A stretch of 64,000 bases of DNA from Micromonospora matsumotoense (GCF_900091525.1 NZ_FMCU01000027.1:1-64000); one strand, 5' to 3'; numbered from the stretch's first letter, positions 1 to 10,775 are shown. Notes: a model not told the origin generated them from the sequence alone. Made by a program: numbers and translations.

Positions 1-189
1 GTGGAGCAGATCACCGACCCCGAGTACGCCACGATGGCGTTCCTCAAGGGCCTCAAGCAGGTCGACGGCTGGCAGGACATGCCCCTGACCAAGGCCGCCC
101 AGACCGTCCAGGTCTCGGCGTACCCCGACCACTACGCCCAGTGGGAGCAGCAGGCCGCCGACCTCGTCGCCAAGCACTGGAACAGCTGA
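1..189 (+). CDS. C-terminal end of a secreted-type protein (partial)
   Basis: Only the last 62 codons lie in the window and the frame is open to the left edge, so the GTG at base 1 should not be read as the true start. The segment is rich in Trp, Gln and Ala and ends VAKHWNS. The stretch SAYPDHYAQWEQQA resembles, from memory, the C-terminal helix of secreted actinobacterial proteins annotated as NlpC/P60-type or other cell-wall-associated hydrolases. No catalytic residues are visible in this fragment, so function is inferred only from that resemblance. Confidence 0.55.
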   Translation: MEQITDPEYATMAFLKGLKQVDGWQDMPLTKAAQTVQVSAYPDHYAQWEQQAADLVAKHWNS

Positions 190-559
190 CCCGTACCCCG
201 CACATGACGCCGTTGGCCGGCACCCTACACCCGGGGTGCCGGCCAACACCGCGTCCGCCGTCCGCCGTCCGATCGGCAGGTGGGGCTGGGGGACCGGTGC
301 CGTGGTGGTGGGGCGGACAGCGGGCAGTGACGGGGGTCACTGGAGGGCGGGGAAGGAGCCTGGGGGGTCCCGCGTTGTGCAGGGTGTCGGTGTGTTCGGT
401 GTCCCCGGGCCTCACCTGAAATGCCGTCGCGGAGTTCCGTCCGGCTGGAGCCGCGTTGCGCCACGCGCCGAGAGGCGACCCGCACATCGACACGCGCCGC
501 CCCCGACCCACCAGGGTCGGGGGCGGCGCGCTGCGTGCGTACCGGGCAGAATCACGGGT
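190..559. other. 370-base gap without a convincing gene
   Basis: Open frames here are G+C-driven, with no start/RBS pair or recognisable protein. The only clear structure is the long perfect hairpin at 493-530, listed separately. Confidence 0.6.
493..530. terminator. Perfect 17-bp stem hairpin
   Basis: Arms 493-509 and 514-530 are exact reverse complements around a 4-base loop (acca). No T-run follows, as is common for actinobacterial terminators. It sits about 300 bases after the partial gene and 30 bases before the phosphatase gene, so it could end upstream transcription or be part of an RNA leader. Confidence 0.6.
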
Positions 560-973
560 GTGGACTGGTCCAGTTCGACCGGCATGGTCACCCTGCCCAG
601 CGGTGCGACCGTGCGCGGGCGACGGGTGGCCGACGTGGTGTCGCCCGCCGACTTCGCCCTGATCCTGGCGCCCGGCCCGGCCCCGGCCTGGCCCTACCGG
701 CAGATCCGGTGGCCCGACTTCTGGCTGCCCCTCGACCGCGCGGATGCCCTGGACGCGTTCCGCGAGGCACTGCGCCGCGCGCACGACGGTGGCCGGGTGG
801 AGGTGGCCTGCCGGGGCGGGATCGGCCGGACCGGCACCGCCCTCGCCGCCCTGGCGATCCTCGACGGGCTGCCGGCCCGGCAGGCGGTGAGCTGGGTCCG
901 CGACCGCTACCACCCGAAGGCCGTGGAGACCCCCTGGCAGCGCGTCTGGCTGCGGCGGCTCCCGGACCGCTGA
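560..973 (+). CDS. Protein-tyrosine / dual-specificity phosphatase-like protein
   Basis: A 137-residue cytosolic protein with a CX5R phosphatase signature: CRGGIGRTG with Cys84 as predicted nucleophile and Arg90 as phosphate-binding residue. An upstream WPDFWLPLDR stretch is where small actinobacterial tyrosine phosphatases carry a general-acid Asp. The GTG at 560 was chosen because the frame before it has no protein-like composition; an ATG at 584 is the alternative and neither has a strong RBS. It would hydrolyse phosphotyrosine or a related phosphoester; the substrate is unknown. Neighbours give no pathway clue. Confidence 0.75.
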   Translation: MDWSSSTGMVTLPSGATVRGRRVADVVSPADFALILAPGPAPAWPYRQIRWPDFWLPLDRADALDAFREALRRAHDGGRVEVACRGGIGRTGTALAALAILDGLPARQAVSWVRDRYHPKAVETPWQRVWLRRLPDR

Positions 974-1124
974 CAGCCCCGCCCGCAGCCCGCCCCGGTC
1001 CTGGGCCGCCCCGGCTGGCGCGGCCGGTACCGCGTTCCGGTCGGCGCGACCGCGACCGGCACCCCGTCCCAGCCGGCGTGAGTGCCACCGCATCCCCGCC
1101 GGGCCGAACTGCGCGACCGGTCGG

Positions 1125-3426
<2,302 letters not shown>

Positions 3427-3449
<23 letters not shown>

Positions 3450-3486
3450 CGCGTTGGCTGGGGGAGCGCCGGGCGGAAAGTCTCAA
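3427..3486. promoter_or_regulatory. 11-bp inverted repeat between uvrA2-like and merR-like genes
   Basis: TTGAGACTTTC at 3427-3437 and its exact reverse complement at 3476-3486 are separated by 38 bases and span the divergent start region. This is the expected place for the operator of the MerR-type regulator. Binding is inferred. Confidence 0.5.
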
Positions 3487-3514
3487 ACCACATGACAACC
3501 GATAGGGTGAGCGG

Positions 3515-4234
3515 GTGGGGGAGCGACGGTGGCGGCTGGTCGACGTCGCGGCCAGCGCGGGGATCTCCACCCAGCAGGTGCGCAACTATCTGGCCGACGG
3601 GGTGCTGCCGCCGACCGACCGCACCCCGAGCGGCTACCGGATGTTCACCGCACGCCACGTCCGGGCCCTGGCGGTGGCCCGCCGGATGGCCGAGGGGCAC
3701 GGCTGGTCGCGTACCCGGGAGGTGTTGGCCGCCGTGCACCGGGGCGAGTTGCCGACGGCGCTCGCCGCGCTGGACGCCGGGCATGCCGAGCTGGACCGCG
3801 AGCGGGCCGAGATCGCCCGGGTGCTGGGCGCCTTCGAGACGGTGCTGGGCAGCCCGGCGACGGCCGTGCCCCGCCGGGACGCCCGGATCGGTGTGGTGGC
3901 CGCCCAGGTCGGGGTGCGGACCTCGCAGCTGCGCCTCTGGGAGCAACGCGGCCTGCTCCGCCCGCACCGGCAGCGGGGCACCGGCTACCGGGTGTACGAC
4001 GTGGCCGAGTGGCGGGCCGCGCAGGTGGTGGCGCTGCTGCGCCGGGGCGGGTACCCGTTCGACATCATCACCGCGGTGCTCGACGAGTTGCGCAGCACCG
4101 GCCGCCCGGACCGGGTCCGGGCCGAACTGGCCCGCCGGGAGCAGGACCTGCACCGCCGCAGCGTGTGCCGGCTGCGGGCCTCCGCCGCGTTGTACGGCTA
4201 CCTGGCCGAGACCGGCGCGGCCGAGGCGCCCTGA
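3515..4234 (+). CDS. MerR-family regulator with two MerR HTH domains
   Basis: A 239-aa protein with two MerR-type winged-helix modules: residues about 6-75 (VDVAASAGISTQQVRNYL, then GYRMFTARHVRALAVARRM) and about 118-190 (AAQVGVRTSQLRLWEQRGLL, then GYRVYDVAEWRAAQVVALL). The linker is helical. MerR proteins normally have one HTH and dimerise; the duplication suggests a pseudo-dimeric reader. No ligand domain or effector Cys is evident. It starts at GTG 3515, about 65 bases from the divergent UvrA2-like gene, and probably controls it and itself through the inverted repeat between them. Confidence 0.85.
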   Translation: MGERRWRLVDVAASAGISTQQVRNYLADGVLPPTDRTPSGYRMFTARHVRALAVARRMAEGHGWSRTREVLAAVHRGELPTALAALDAGHAELDRERAEIARVLGAFETVLGSPATAVPRRDARIGVVAAQVGVRTSQLRLWEQRGLLRPHRQRGTGYRVYDVAEWRAAQVVALLRRGGYPFDIITAVLDELRSTGRPDRVRAELARREQDLHRRSVCRLRASAALYGYLAETGAAEAP

Positions 4235-4256
4235 GCCGACCGGTCCCTACACAGCC

Positions 4257-4289
4257 GGACGGCCCGGCGGATCATCCGCCGGGCCGTCC
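4257..4289. terminator. Bidirectional terminator hairpin
   Basis: Perfect 14-bp stem (4257-4270 with 4276-4289) and 5-base loop atcat, between two convergent genes ending at 4234 and 4302. Confidence 0.8.
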
Positions 4290-4301
4290 GTGCGCGAGGG
4301 G

Positions 4302-5492
4302 TCAGTTCAGGCCGCAGGCGGCGAAGTTGTCGAGGTTGGGGCGCTGTGCGCCGACGCGGTTGAAGGCGATCTCGATGCGGTCGAGGGCGGCCTGGCGCTT
4401 GTCCTTCAGCGGGCCGAGGATGGCGTTGTTGATGAAGTTCGCGCCGCCCTGCGGGTTGGCGGCCTGCTGGGCGAGGCGGGCGTTGGCCTCGCTGATCTGC
4501 TTGTTCAGGTTGGCCAGTTCGGCCTGGACGTTCGCGGCGGCCTGGGCCGGCACGGCGGGGATCTGCGGCGTCGGGCAGTTCACCGTCCGGGCGGCACCGG
4601 AGTTCCCGGCACCCGCGTTGCCCGCACCGGCGTTGCCGGCTCCGGCGTTGCCCGCACCCGCGTTACCTGCACCCGCGTTCCCGGCCCCGGCGTTGCCGGC
4701 ACCCGCGCCGTTGAGGCCGCAGGCGGCGAAGTTGTCGAGGTTGGGGCGCTGTGCGCCGACGCGGTTGAAGGCGATCTCGATGCGGTCGAGGGCGGCCTGG
4801 CGCTTGTCCTTCAGCGGGCCGAGGATGGCGTTGTTGATGAAGTTCGCGCCGCCCTGCGGGTTGGCGGCCTGCTGGGCGAGGCGGGCGTTGGCCTCGCTGA
4901 TCTGCTTGTTCAGGTTGGCCAGTTCGGCCTGGACGTTCGCGGCGGCCTGGGCCGGCACGGCGGGGATCTGCGGCGTCGGGCAGTTCACCGTCTGGGCGGC
5001 GGCCGTGGTGTTCGCGCCCGTGCCGGCGTTACCCGCCTTGACGGAGCTGTTCAGCGCGCTGGCGACGCCCGGGGCGTTCAGCCCGCAGGTGGCCAGGCTG
5101 TCCAGGTTGGGGCGCTGCGCGCCGACCCGGTTGAAGTTGATCTCGATGCGGTCCAGCACCGCGACGCGCTTGCTCTTCAGCGGGCCGAGGATGGCGTTGT
5201 TGATGAAGTTGGCGCCGCCCTGCGGGTTGGCCGCCTGCTTGGCCAGCCGCTCGTTCTGCCGGGCGATCTCCTCGTCCAGGTTGGCCAGTTCCCGCTCCAC
5301 CCCGGCGGCAGCCGCCGCCGGAATCGCCGGCAGCTTGTCCCGTACGGTGGGGCAGTTCACGGTCTGCGCGGCGCTGCTGCCGGTGTTCTCGGCGGCGGAG
5401 GCGAGCTGCAGACCGCCACCCAGGAGCAGCACCGCCAGGGCGCCCACTCCGCCGAGCTTGAGGACGGAATTCTTCCGCATTGGCCTGGCCAT
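4302..5492 (-). CDS. Secreted protein with three copies of a ~92-aa helical domain
   Basis: A 396-aa protein with an N-terminal signal peptide (charged MARPMRKN, hydrophobic core, ASA site near residue 33). Three repeats follow, each starting VNCPT, containing an Asn/Gln/Ala-rich helical stretch, the block PQGGANFINNAILGPLK, then DRIEINFNRVGAQRPNLD or DRIEIAFNRVGAQRPNLD and a terminal CGLN. Each has two Cys that could form a disulfide. Repeats 2 and 3 are joined by a GAGNA-type Gly/Ala/Asn spacer. The ATG at 5492 follows a strong GAGGAGAGG RBS. I do not recognise the domain. Secretion and repetition suggest a structural, binding or spore/cell-surface role, but that is a guess. Confidence 0.85.
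   Translation of the reverse strand: MARPMRKNSVLKLGGVGALAVLLLGGGLQLASAAENTGSSAAQTVNCPTVRDKLPAIPAAAAAGVERELANLDEEIARQNERLAKQAANPQGGANFINNAILGPLKSKRVAVLDRIEINFNRVGAQRPNLDSLATCGLNAPGVASALNSSVKAGNAGTGANTTAAAQTVNCPTPQIPAVPAQAAANVQAELANLNKQISEANARLAQQAANPQGGANFINNAILGPLKDKRQAALDRIEIAFNRVGAQRPNLDNFAACGLNGAGAGNAGAGNAGAGNAGAGNAGAGNAGAGNAGAGNSGAARTVNCPTPQIPAVPAQAAANVQAELANLNKQISEANARLAQQAANPQGGANFINNAILGPLKDKRQAALDRIEIAFNRVGAQRPNLDNFAACGLN
4309..4587. repeat. 279-bp direct repeat, copy A
   Basis: Identical by eye, base for base, to 4714-4992 (offset 405). It encodes most of repeat 3 of the triplicated secreted protein. The first difference is at 4588 versus 4993. Confidence 0.85.
4714..4992. repeat. 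279-bp direct repeat, copy B
   Basis: Second identical copy, encoding most of repeat 2 of the secreted protein. The first repeat of the protein (about 5050-5360) is clearly diverged at the DNA level, so copies A and B arose or were homogenised recently. Confidence 0.85.
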
Positions 5493-5860
5493 GTACCTCT
5501 CCTCTGATCTCCGGCGGGCCGTGGACGATGTCGCGTCCGGGGGCCCGACGGTGGCTGGGGTGAAGGGGACCGGTGTCCGCCGTCTGGCACTGGCGACCGC
5601 CCCGGTCCGTCCTTGCGGCGATGGATACGGGGACCGGTCGGAGATCGTTCAAGAATTTCGGTCAGCTTCCGGTAGCTCTCCGTGGTCATGGGTAAAAACG
5701 CAGCTCAGCGAGGGTGGGAGCGATCCCGGCTGCACTCCGGAGCAGCGTTTTCGGCAACCTGGAGTCATCGGATGCTCACCGAAAGTGAGCTGCATCGGTT
5801 CCGTCGGGCCAGTCGCGCCCCCTGGGGGAGCGGCCTGCCGCCTCGGTAGGGTGCCTGAGC
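5493..5860. other. Divergent intergenic region, no gene seen
   Basis: A 368-base gap between a minus-strand gene starting at 5492 and a plus-strand gene starting at 5861. It must hold both promoters. I see no coding frame and no strong palindrome. Confidence 0.6.
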
Positions 5861-7114
5861 ATGAGAGCCCGGGTCCTGGCCGCCGCCGTCGCGGCCGTAC
5901 TCCCCGTCGGAGTGACGCCCGCTCCGGCGGACGCGGGCGGTGCGGTCCGCGCCGGATCGGCCCGCGCCGCCGTCGTGCCGTGCCCGAAGCTGCCGGCGCC
6001 GAAGGTGACCCGACCTCCCCGGCCCGTGCCGCCCCCGGCGGTGCCCGCGCAACAGGCGGTGGGTGGGGAGGCGCTGGCCACCACCGGACTGACCGTGCCG
6101 CCCGGCGCACCCACGCCGCCGCCGGTCACCGCGACCTCCTGGCTGGTCGCCGATCTGGACACCGGGGCGGTCCTCGGCGGCTGCGGCCCACACGAGTACG
6201 GCACCCCGGCCAGCGTGCAGAAGTTGCTGCTCGCCGCCACCATGCTGTCGAAGCTGGACCCGAAGCAGGTGGTCACGGTGACCCGCCCGGACCTGGACAT
6301 CGAGCCCGGCAGCTCCGCCGTCGGCCTGCTCGACCGGGGCCGCTACTCGGTCGAGACCGCCTGGCTGGGCCTGCTGCTGCAGTCCGGCAACGACGCGGCC
6401 AACCTGCTGGCCCGCCTGGGTGCGGGCAGCGCGGCGGCCGGGGTCCGCGAGATGAACGCCGAGGCACGCCGGCTCGGCGCGTGGCAGACCCGCGCGGTGA
6501 CCCCGTCCGGGCTGGACGGGCCGGGGCAGTTCACCAGCGCGTACGACCTGGCGTTGATCGCCCGGGTCTGCTTCGCCGACCCCACCTTCCGCCGGTACGC
6601 ACTGACCGAGCGGGCCCAGATCCCGGCCCAACCGGCGCTGCGTAAGCCCGGCTTCCAGATCCAGAACGAGAACCAGTTGATCTACCGGTACCCGGGGGCG
6701 CTGGGCGGCAAGACCGGCTTCACGGACCTGGCCCGGCACACCTACGTCGGAGCCGCCGAACGTGGTGGCCGGCGGCTGGTGGTGACCCTGCTCGGTGCGG
6801 AGGCCCGCCCGGTGCGCGGCTGGGAGCAGGGGGCGCGGCTGCTCGACTGGGGCTTCGGCCTGCCCCGGGACGCCGCGGTGGGCCGACTGGTCGACCCCGG
6901 TGAGGTGACCACCCCCAGCGCGACGCCGTGGGCGTCCGCCCCGGTGGCCGCCGCGCCGAATCCCGCCGGGCGGGTGGTGGGCGCGCCGGACTGGCGCGGT
7001 GGGGCGCTGGTCGGCGGGGCTGCGGTACTGGTCGGGTTGCTGGCCGTCCTGCTCGCCGTCGGCCGCCGCCGGCGGGCCCGCCGACGGGTCCGGCGACGCG
7101 TCGCCTGGGACTGA
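5861..7114 (+). CDS. D-alanyl-D-alanine carboxypeptidase (serine-type, S11-like)
   Basis: A 417-aa penicillin-binding-type carboxypeptidase that trims the terminal D-Ala from peptidoglycan stem peptides outside the membrane. All three active-site motifs are visible: SVQK (Ser118, Lys121), SGN in LLLQSGNDAANLLA, and KTG in LGGKTGFTDLARHTYVG. It has an N-terminal signal sequence, a Pro-rich linker and a C-terminal membrane anchor (GGAAVLVGLLAVLLAV) with an Arg-rich cytoplasmic tail, as in DacA/PBP5-like actinobacterial enzymes. A close paralogue lies at 8570-9799. Confidence 0.93.
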   Translation: MRARVLAAAVAAVLPVGVTPAPADAGGAVRAGSARAAVVPCPKLPAPKVTRPPRPVPPPAVPAQQAVGGEALATTGLTVPPGAPTPPPVTATSWLVADLDTGAVLGGCGPHEYGTPASVQKLLLAATMLSKLDPKQVVTVTRPDLDIEPGSSAVGLLDRGRYSVETAWLGLLLQSGNDAANLLARLGAGSAAAGVREMNAEARRLGAWQTRAVTPSGLDGPGQFTSAYDLALIARVCFADPTFRRYALTERAQIPAQPALRKPGFQIQNENQLIYRYPGALGGKTGFTDLARHTYVGAAERGGRRLVVTLLGAEARPVRGWEQGARLLDWGFGLPRDAAVGRLVDPGEVTTPSATPWASAPVAAAPNPAGRVVGAPDWRGGALVGGAAVLVGLLAVLLAVGRRRRARRRVRRRVAWD

Positions 7115-7242
7115 CCGCCGCCCTTCGCCGGTGCCGCCTCGCCCGGGACCGGCCGGCGTCGACAACCGGGTCCGCCCTCCATAGACTCCGGTCGTTCCGG
7201 TACCACCCGCCTCTCCGGTACCACGAGTCCAGGAGGACCACA

Positions 7243-8022
7243 GTGTCGAGTGAACCCCGACCGTTCGCCGCCGGGTCGCGTGCCCATGGCCGGCTGGCCC
7301 GCCTCGCCGGGACGGCGCTGGCCTCGGCCGCGCTGGTCGTCGCCGGTGGCACCGCGGCCGTCGCCGCGCCGGCCGACGGGCCGAGCGCCGCCCGGACCAC
7401 GAAGGGGCCGTGCGCGTACACCTCCACGCCCGACGAACCGGCGGCCCGGCCGGTGCCGCTGCCGCGGGACCCGCGACAGACGCCGGACCACGGCACGGTC
7501 CGGGTCACCCTGCGCACCAACCAGGGGCCGATCGGCCTGACCCTGGACCGGGAGCAGGCCCCGTGCACCGTGCAGAGCTTCCTGCACCTGGCGCGACACC
7601 GGTTCTACGACTGGACGCCCTGCCACCGGCTGACCGCCTACCCGACGCTCAAGGTGCTCCAGTGCGGGGACCCCTCCGGCACCGGTGAGGGCGGGCCGGG
7701 CTACCGCTACCGCGACGAACTGCCCACCGACCTGCCGCCCGCGCCGACCGACCCCACCGGGGTCCGCCGGCTCTACGCCCGGGGCACGCTGGCCATGGCC
7801 AACGCCGGTCCGGACACCAACGGCAGCCAGTTCTTCCTGGTGCAGTCGGATTCGGCGCTGCGCCCCAACTACACCGTGTTCGGCAGCATCGACGCGGCCG
7901 GGCTGGCCACCCTGGACCGGATCGCCGCCGGTGGCATCGCGCCCACCCCGGAGGACCCCGCGCCGGTGGACGGCGCCCCGGCCCAGCCGGTGCAGATCCA
8001 CCGGGCCATCCGGGGTCGCTGA
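7243..8022 (+). CDS. Secreted cyclophilin-type peptidyl-prolyl isomerase
   Basis: A 259-aa protein with an Ala-rich signal peptide ending near VAAPADG and a cyclophilin domain from about residue 85. Recognisable blocks are GPIGLTLDREQAPCTVQSFLHL, GTLAMANAGPDTNGSQFFLV and TVFGSIDAAGLATLDRI. It should catalyse cis-trans isomerisation of Xaa-Pro bonds in exported proteins. The GTG at 7243 has a strong AGGAGG RBS 7 bases upstream. It lies between two D-Ala-D-Ala carboxypeptidase genes, so a role in folding cell-envelope enzymes is possible but not shown. Confidence 0.9.
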   Translation: MSSEPRPFAAGSRAHGRLARLAGTALASAALVVAGGTAAVAAPADGPSAARTTKGPCAYTSTPDEPAARPVPLPRDPRQTPDHGTVRVTLRTNQGPIGLTLDREQAPCTVQSFLHLARHRFYDWTPCHRLTAYPTLKVLQCGDPSGTGEGGPGYRYRDELPTDLPPAPTDPTGVRRLYARGTLAMANAGPDTNGSQFFLVQSDSALRPNYTVFGSIDAAGLATLDRIAAGGIAPTPEDPAPVDGAPAQPVQIHRAIRGR

Positions 8023-8064
8023 ACCCGGCGGGCCGGGTCGCACCCCGGCAGACCGCTGAACCCG

Positions 8065-8095
8065 TCGGGCGGGGGCGTGGATCGCCCCCGCCCGA
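8065..8095. terminator. Bidirectional terminator hairpin
   Basis: A 13-bp stem (8065-8077 with 8083-8095) and 5-base loop tggat, between the convergent cyclophilin gene and the small acidic gene. Confidence 0.75.
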
Positions 8096-8099
8096 ACGG

Positions 8100-8330
8100 T
8101 CAGCCCTCCTCGCCCGCCGCGCGGGCCCGGTCGGCGTCCGCGTCGGCCGACCCGACCGGTACGCCGTCGCCGTCGCGGTCCGCCCCGGACAGGTCCACCT
8201 CCGCGCCGGCCCGCGCGGCGTCGGCGCGGGCGTCGTCCGCCCCCACCACGGGGCGGGTGTCGACGTCGTCGACGTCGACCAGGTCACCACCGGCCGCGAG
8301 GCCGAGCGGAGCGTAACGGGGGTCGGTCAT
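8100..8330 (-). CDS. Small acidic hypothetical protein
   Basis: A 76-aa protein beginning MTDPRYAPLGLAAGGDL and rich in Asp, Ala and Val, with no Cys or membrane segment. The ATG at 8330 is preceded by a strong GGAGGAGACC RBS, which is the main evidence that the frame is real; an upstream in-frame ATG at 8345 is less likely. Low-complexity acidic proteins of this kind are common in actinobacteria. No function can be assigned. Confidence 0.65.
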   Translation of the reverse strand: MTDPRYAPLGLAAGGDLVDVDDVDTRPVVGADDARADAARAGAEVDLSGADRDGDGVPVGSADADADRARAAGEEG

Positions 8331-8569
8331 GGTCTCCTCCTTCACCGGTGCCTACCCTCCGCTACCCGCATGGACCGTCGTCGACACCTCCCGCCGCAGG
8401 TCGGGTGACCACCGGGCGCACCCACGGCCCGGTGCCGGGGACCCGAATGTGGGTTCGAGCTGCGGGTTCGTCGCAGCAGGGGCGGCATGCTACCGGTCGA
8501 CCCGGGCCCGCAGGGCGTGATTCACCGGATCGCCCGAGCGACGGACCCGGCATCACTACGTTCGTCAGC

Positions 8570-9799
8570 GTGAGAGTTCGGGGACGTACCGCCGCTGTCA
8601 TCGTAGGCCTCCTGCTGTCGCCGGTCGGCGCGCCCGCCGGTGCCGTGGCCGCTGCCGGGGCGGTGACCACCGGGCCGTGCGCGCCCGTGCCGGCGGCGTC
8701 CCGGCCGCCCCGGCCGACGCCGCCGCGCGCGGACCCCGCCGCCCGTGCGGTCGGGGGCCCCGCCCTGGCCACCAGGGCGCAGGTACGGCCGGCCGGGACG
8801 TCCGCGCCGCCCGCCGTGCCGGCCACCTCCTGGCTGGTCGCCGACCTGGACAGCGGCGACGTGCTCGGTGGCTGCGGCCCGCACGAGTACGGCACCCCGG
8901 CCAGCGTGCAGAAGCTGCTGCTCGCCGCCACCGTGCTGCCGACCCTCGACCCCCGGCAGGTGGTCACCCTCACCGACGGCGACCTCGACATCGAGCCCGG
9001 CAGCTCCGCCGTGGGTTTCGCCGAGGGCGGCCGGTACCGGATCGAGACCCTCTGGCTGGGCCTGCTGCTCAAGTCCGGCAACGAGGCGGCGAACGCGCTG
9101 GCCCGGCTCGGCGGTGGCGCGGACGGTCTGCCCGGCGGGTTGCGGGCGATGAATGCGCACGCCCGGCAGCTCGGCGCGTGGCAGACCCACGCGGCGACCC
9201 CGTCCGGGCTGGACGGGCCGGGCCAGTTCACCAGCGCGTACGACCTGGCGCTGATCGCCCGCGCCTGCTTCGCCGATGCCACTTTCCGCCGCTACGACAC
9301 CACCCGGGAGGTGATGATCCCGGCCCAGCCGGCGCTCGGCGAGAAGGCCTTCCCGATCCAGAACGACAACCAGCTGCTCTACCGGTACCCGGGGGCGCTG
9401 GGCGGCAAGACCGGCTACACGGACCTGGCCCGGCACACCTACGTCGGGGCGGCCGAACGCGGCGGCCGGCGGCTCGTGGTCACCCTGCTCGGCGCGGAGG
9501 TCGTTGACAAGCGGGGCTGGGAACAGTGCGCGGCCCTGCTCGACTGGGGTTTCGGGGTGCCCCGGGGTGCGGCCGTGGGCCGCCTGGTCAACCCCGGTGA
9601 ACTGACCGCCGGCCCGTCCGGGACCGCCGCCACCCCGCCCCCGCTGGCCGCCGCCGGTGGGCCGGGCCGACTCGACCCGGCCGCTCACCCCTGGTCACGT
9701 CCGCTGGTCGCGGTCTCCCTGGCCGCCGTCGTGGCCGGGCTCGCCGGGCTGCTGCTCGCCCTGCGCCACCGACCCCACGACGTCCGCCGACGGCGGTGA
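8570..9799 (+). CDS. D-alanyl-D-alanine carboxypeptidase, second paralogue
   Basis: A 409-aa paralogue of the enzyme at 5861-7114, with the same layout: signal peptide, Pro-rich linker, catalytic domain with SVQK (Ser112, Lys115), SGN in LLLKSGNEAANALA and KTG in GGKTGYTDLARHTYVG, then a C-terminal transmembrane anchor. Long identical blocks (SWLVADLD, CGPHEYGTPASVQKLLLAAT, GLDGPGQFTSAYDLALIAR) show a fairly recent duplication. The GTG at 8570 opens the signal peptide. Its stop overlaps the start of the dipeptidase gene by 4 bases (9796-9799), so the two peptidoglycan enzymes are probably translated together. Confidence 0.93.
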   Translation: MRVRGRTAAVIVGLLLSPVGAPAGAVAAAGAVTTGPCAPVPAASRPPRPTPPRADPAARAVGGPALATRAQVRPAGTSAPPAVPATSWLVADLDSGDVLGGCGPHEYGTPASVQKLLLAATVLPTLDPRQVVTLTDGDLDIEPGSSAVGFAEGGRYRIETLWLGLLLKSGNEAANALARLGGGADGLPGGLRAMNAHARQLGAWQTHAATPSGLDGPGQFTSAYDLALIARACFADATFRRYDTTREVMIPAQPALGEKAFPIQNDNQLLYRYPGALGGKTGYTDLARHTYVGAAERGGRRLVVTLLGAEVVDKRGWEQCAALLDWGFGVPRGAAVGRLVNPGELTAGPSGTAATPPPLAAAGGPGRLDPAAHPWSRPLVAVSLAAVVAGLAGLLLALRHRPHDVRRRR

Positions 9800-10638
9800 G
9801 GCCCGGCGCGTACCGCCGCCGGTGGGTGCTGGTCCGGTTGCTGCTCGTCGCGGTGGTGCTCGCGGCGGCGGGCTGTGACCGGCCCCCGCACCCCGCGCCG
9901 CCGGCGGACGCCGCCACGCCCACCCCGACCGGACCCCGTGCCCCGGCCGACGTGGTGCTGCTGTCCGAGGTCGACCCGAGCATCGTCGTGGACGTCCGCT
10001 ACGCCGGCCCGCACAACTTCGTCGGCCGCCCGGTGGACGGCTATGACGAGCCGTTGTGCCTGCTCACCCGTACCGCCGCCGAGGCGCTGCGCCGGGTGCA
10101 GGACGCCGCCCGTGCCCAACGGTTGAGCCTGCGGGTCTACGACTGCTACCGGCCGCAGCGCGCCGCCGACGAGTTCGTCCGCTGGGCGAAGGACCCCGCC
10201 GCGCAGCAGATGAAGGCGGAGTTCTATCCCCGGGTGGCCAAGTCGAAGTTGTTCGCCGACGGCTACCTCGGTGCGCCCACCGCACACAGCCGGGGCAGCA
10301 CCCTCGACCTGACCCTGGAACCCCGGCCGGCCCCGCCCCGCGCCTCGTACGCCCCGGGCCGGCCGCTGGTGGCCTGCACCGATCCGGCCGACCGGCGGTT
10401 CGCCGACGGCAGCCTCGACATGGGCACCGGCTTCGACTGCTTCGACCCGCTCGCGCACACCGCCGACGCCCGGGTCAGCGGCGACGCCCGGACCCACCGG
10501 CAACTGCTGAAGCGCCTGATGACCGAGGAGGGTTTCGTCAACTACGACCGGGAGTGGTGGCACTACCGGTACGCCGACGAGCCCTACCCGGACACCTACT
10601 TCGACTTTCCGGTGGCCCGCGCGTCCCTGCCCCGCTGA
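9796..10638 (+). CDS. D-Ala-D-Ala dipeptidase (VanX/DdpX-type) lipoprotein
   Basis: A 280-aa M15D-family zinc dipeptidase predicted to hydrolyse D-Ala-D-Ala outside the membrane. The N terminus is a lipoprotein signal with lipobox LAAAGC, so it should be anchored to the outer face of the membrane. Family features visible: DVRYAGPHNFVGRP, LRVYDCYRPQRAADEF, zinc-site blocks AHSRGSTLDLTL (His, Asp) and EWWHYRY (Glu, His). It is coupled by a GTGA overlap to a D-Ala-D-Ala carboxypeptidase. Cytoplasmic VanX gives glycopeptide resistance; this exported form more likely recycles or remodels peptidoglycan fragments. Confidence 0.9.
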   Translation: MRPGAYRRRWVLVRLLLVAVVLAAAGCDRPPHPAPPADAATPTPTGPRAPADVVLLSEVDPSIVVDVRYAGPHNFVGRPVDGYDEPLCLLTRTAAEALRRVQDAARAQRLSLRVYDCYRPQRAADEFVRWAKDPAAQQMKAEFYPRVAKSKLFADGYLGAPTAHSRGSTLDLTLEPRPAPPRASYAPGRPLVACTDPADRRFADGSLDMGTGFDCFDPLAHTADARVSGDARTHRQLLKRLMTEEGFVNYDREWWHYRYADEPYPDTYFDFPVARASLPR

Positions 10639-10775
10639 CCCGCCCGTCATCGGTCCCGGGGTCGGCCGCCCGCCGGTCGACCTGCCCCGGCGGGCCGGCA
10701 CCCGGACGCCGCTAGGCTGCCCGACGGCTTCCGGCCGCCCGCCCGGGGCGGCCCCGTTCCCGTGGAGGACCCGAC

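Noticed and set aside
4600..4710. CRISPR-like short repeats
   Set aside because: The 15-base-type repeats encode the GAGNA spacer of the secreted protein in frame; there are no unique spacers and no cas genes.
3529..6645. Very long open frame (over 1,000 codons) on the plus strand
   Set aside because: It runs across three genes in the wrong frame and antisense to the repeat protein; composition is Arg/Pro/Ala-driven by high G+C, with no start signal or domain.
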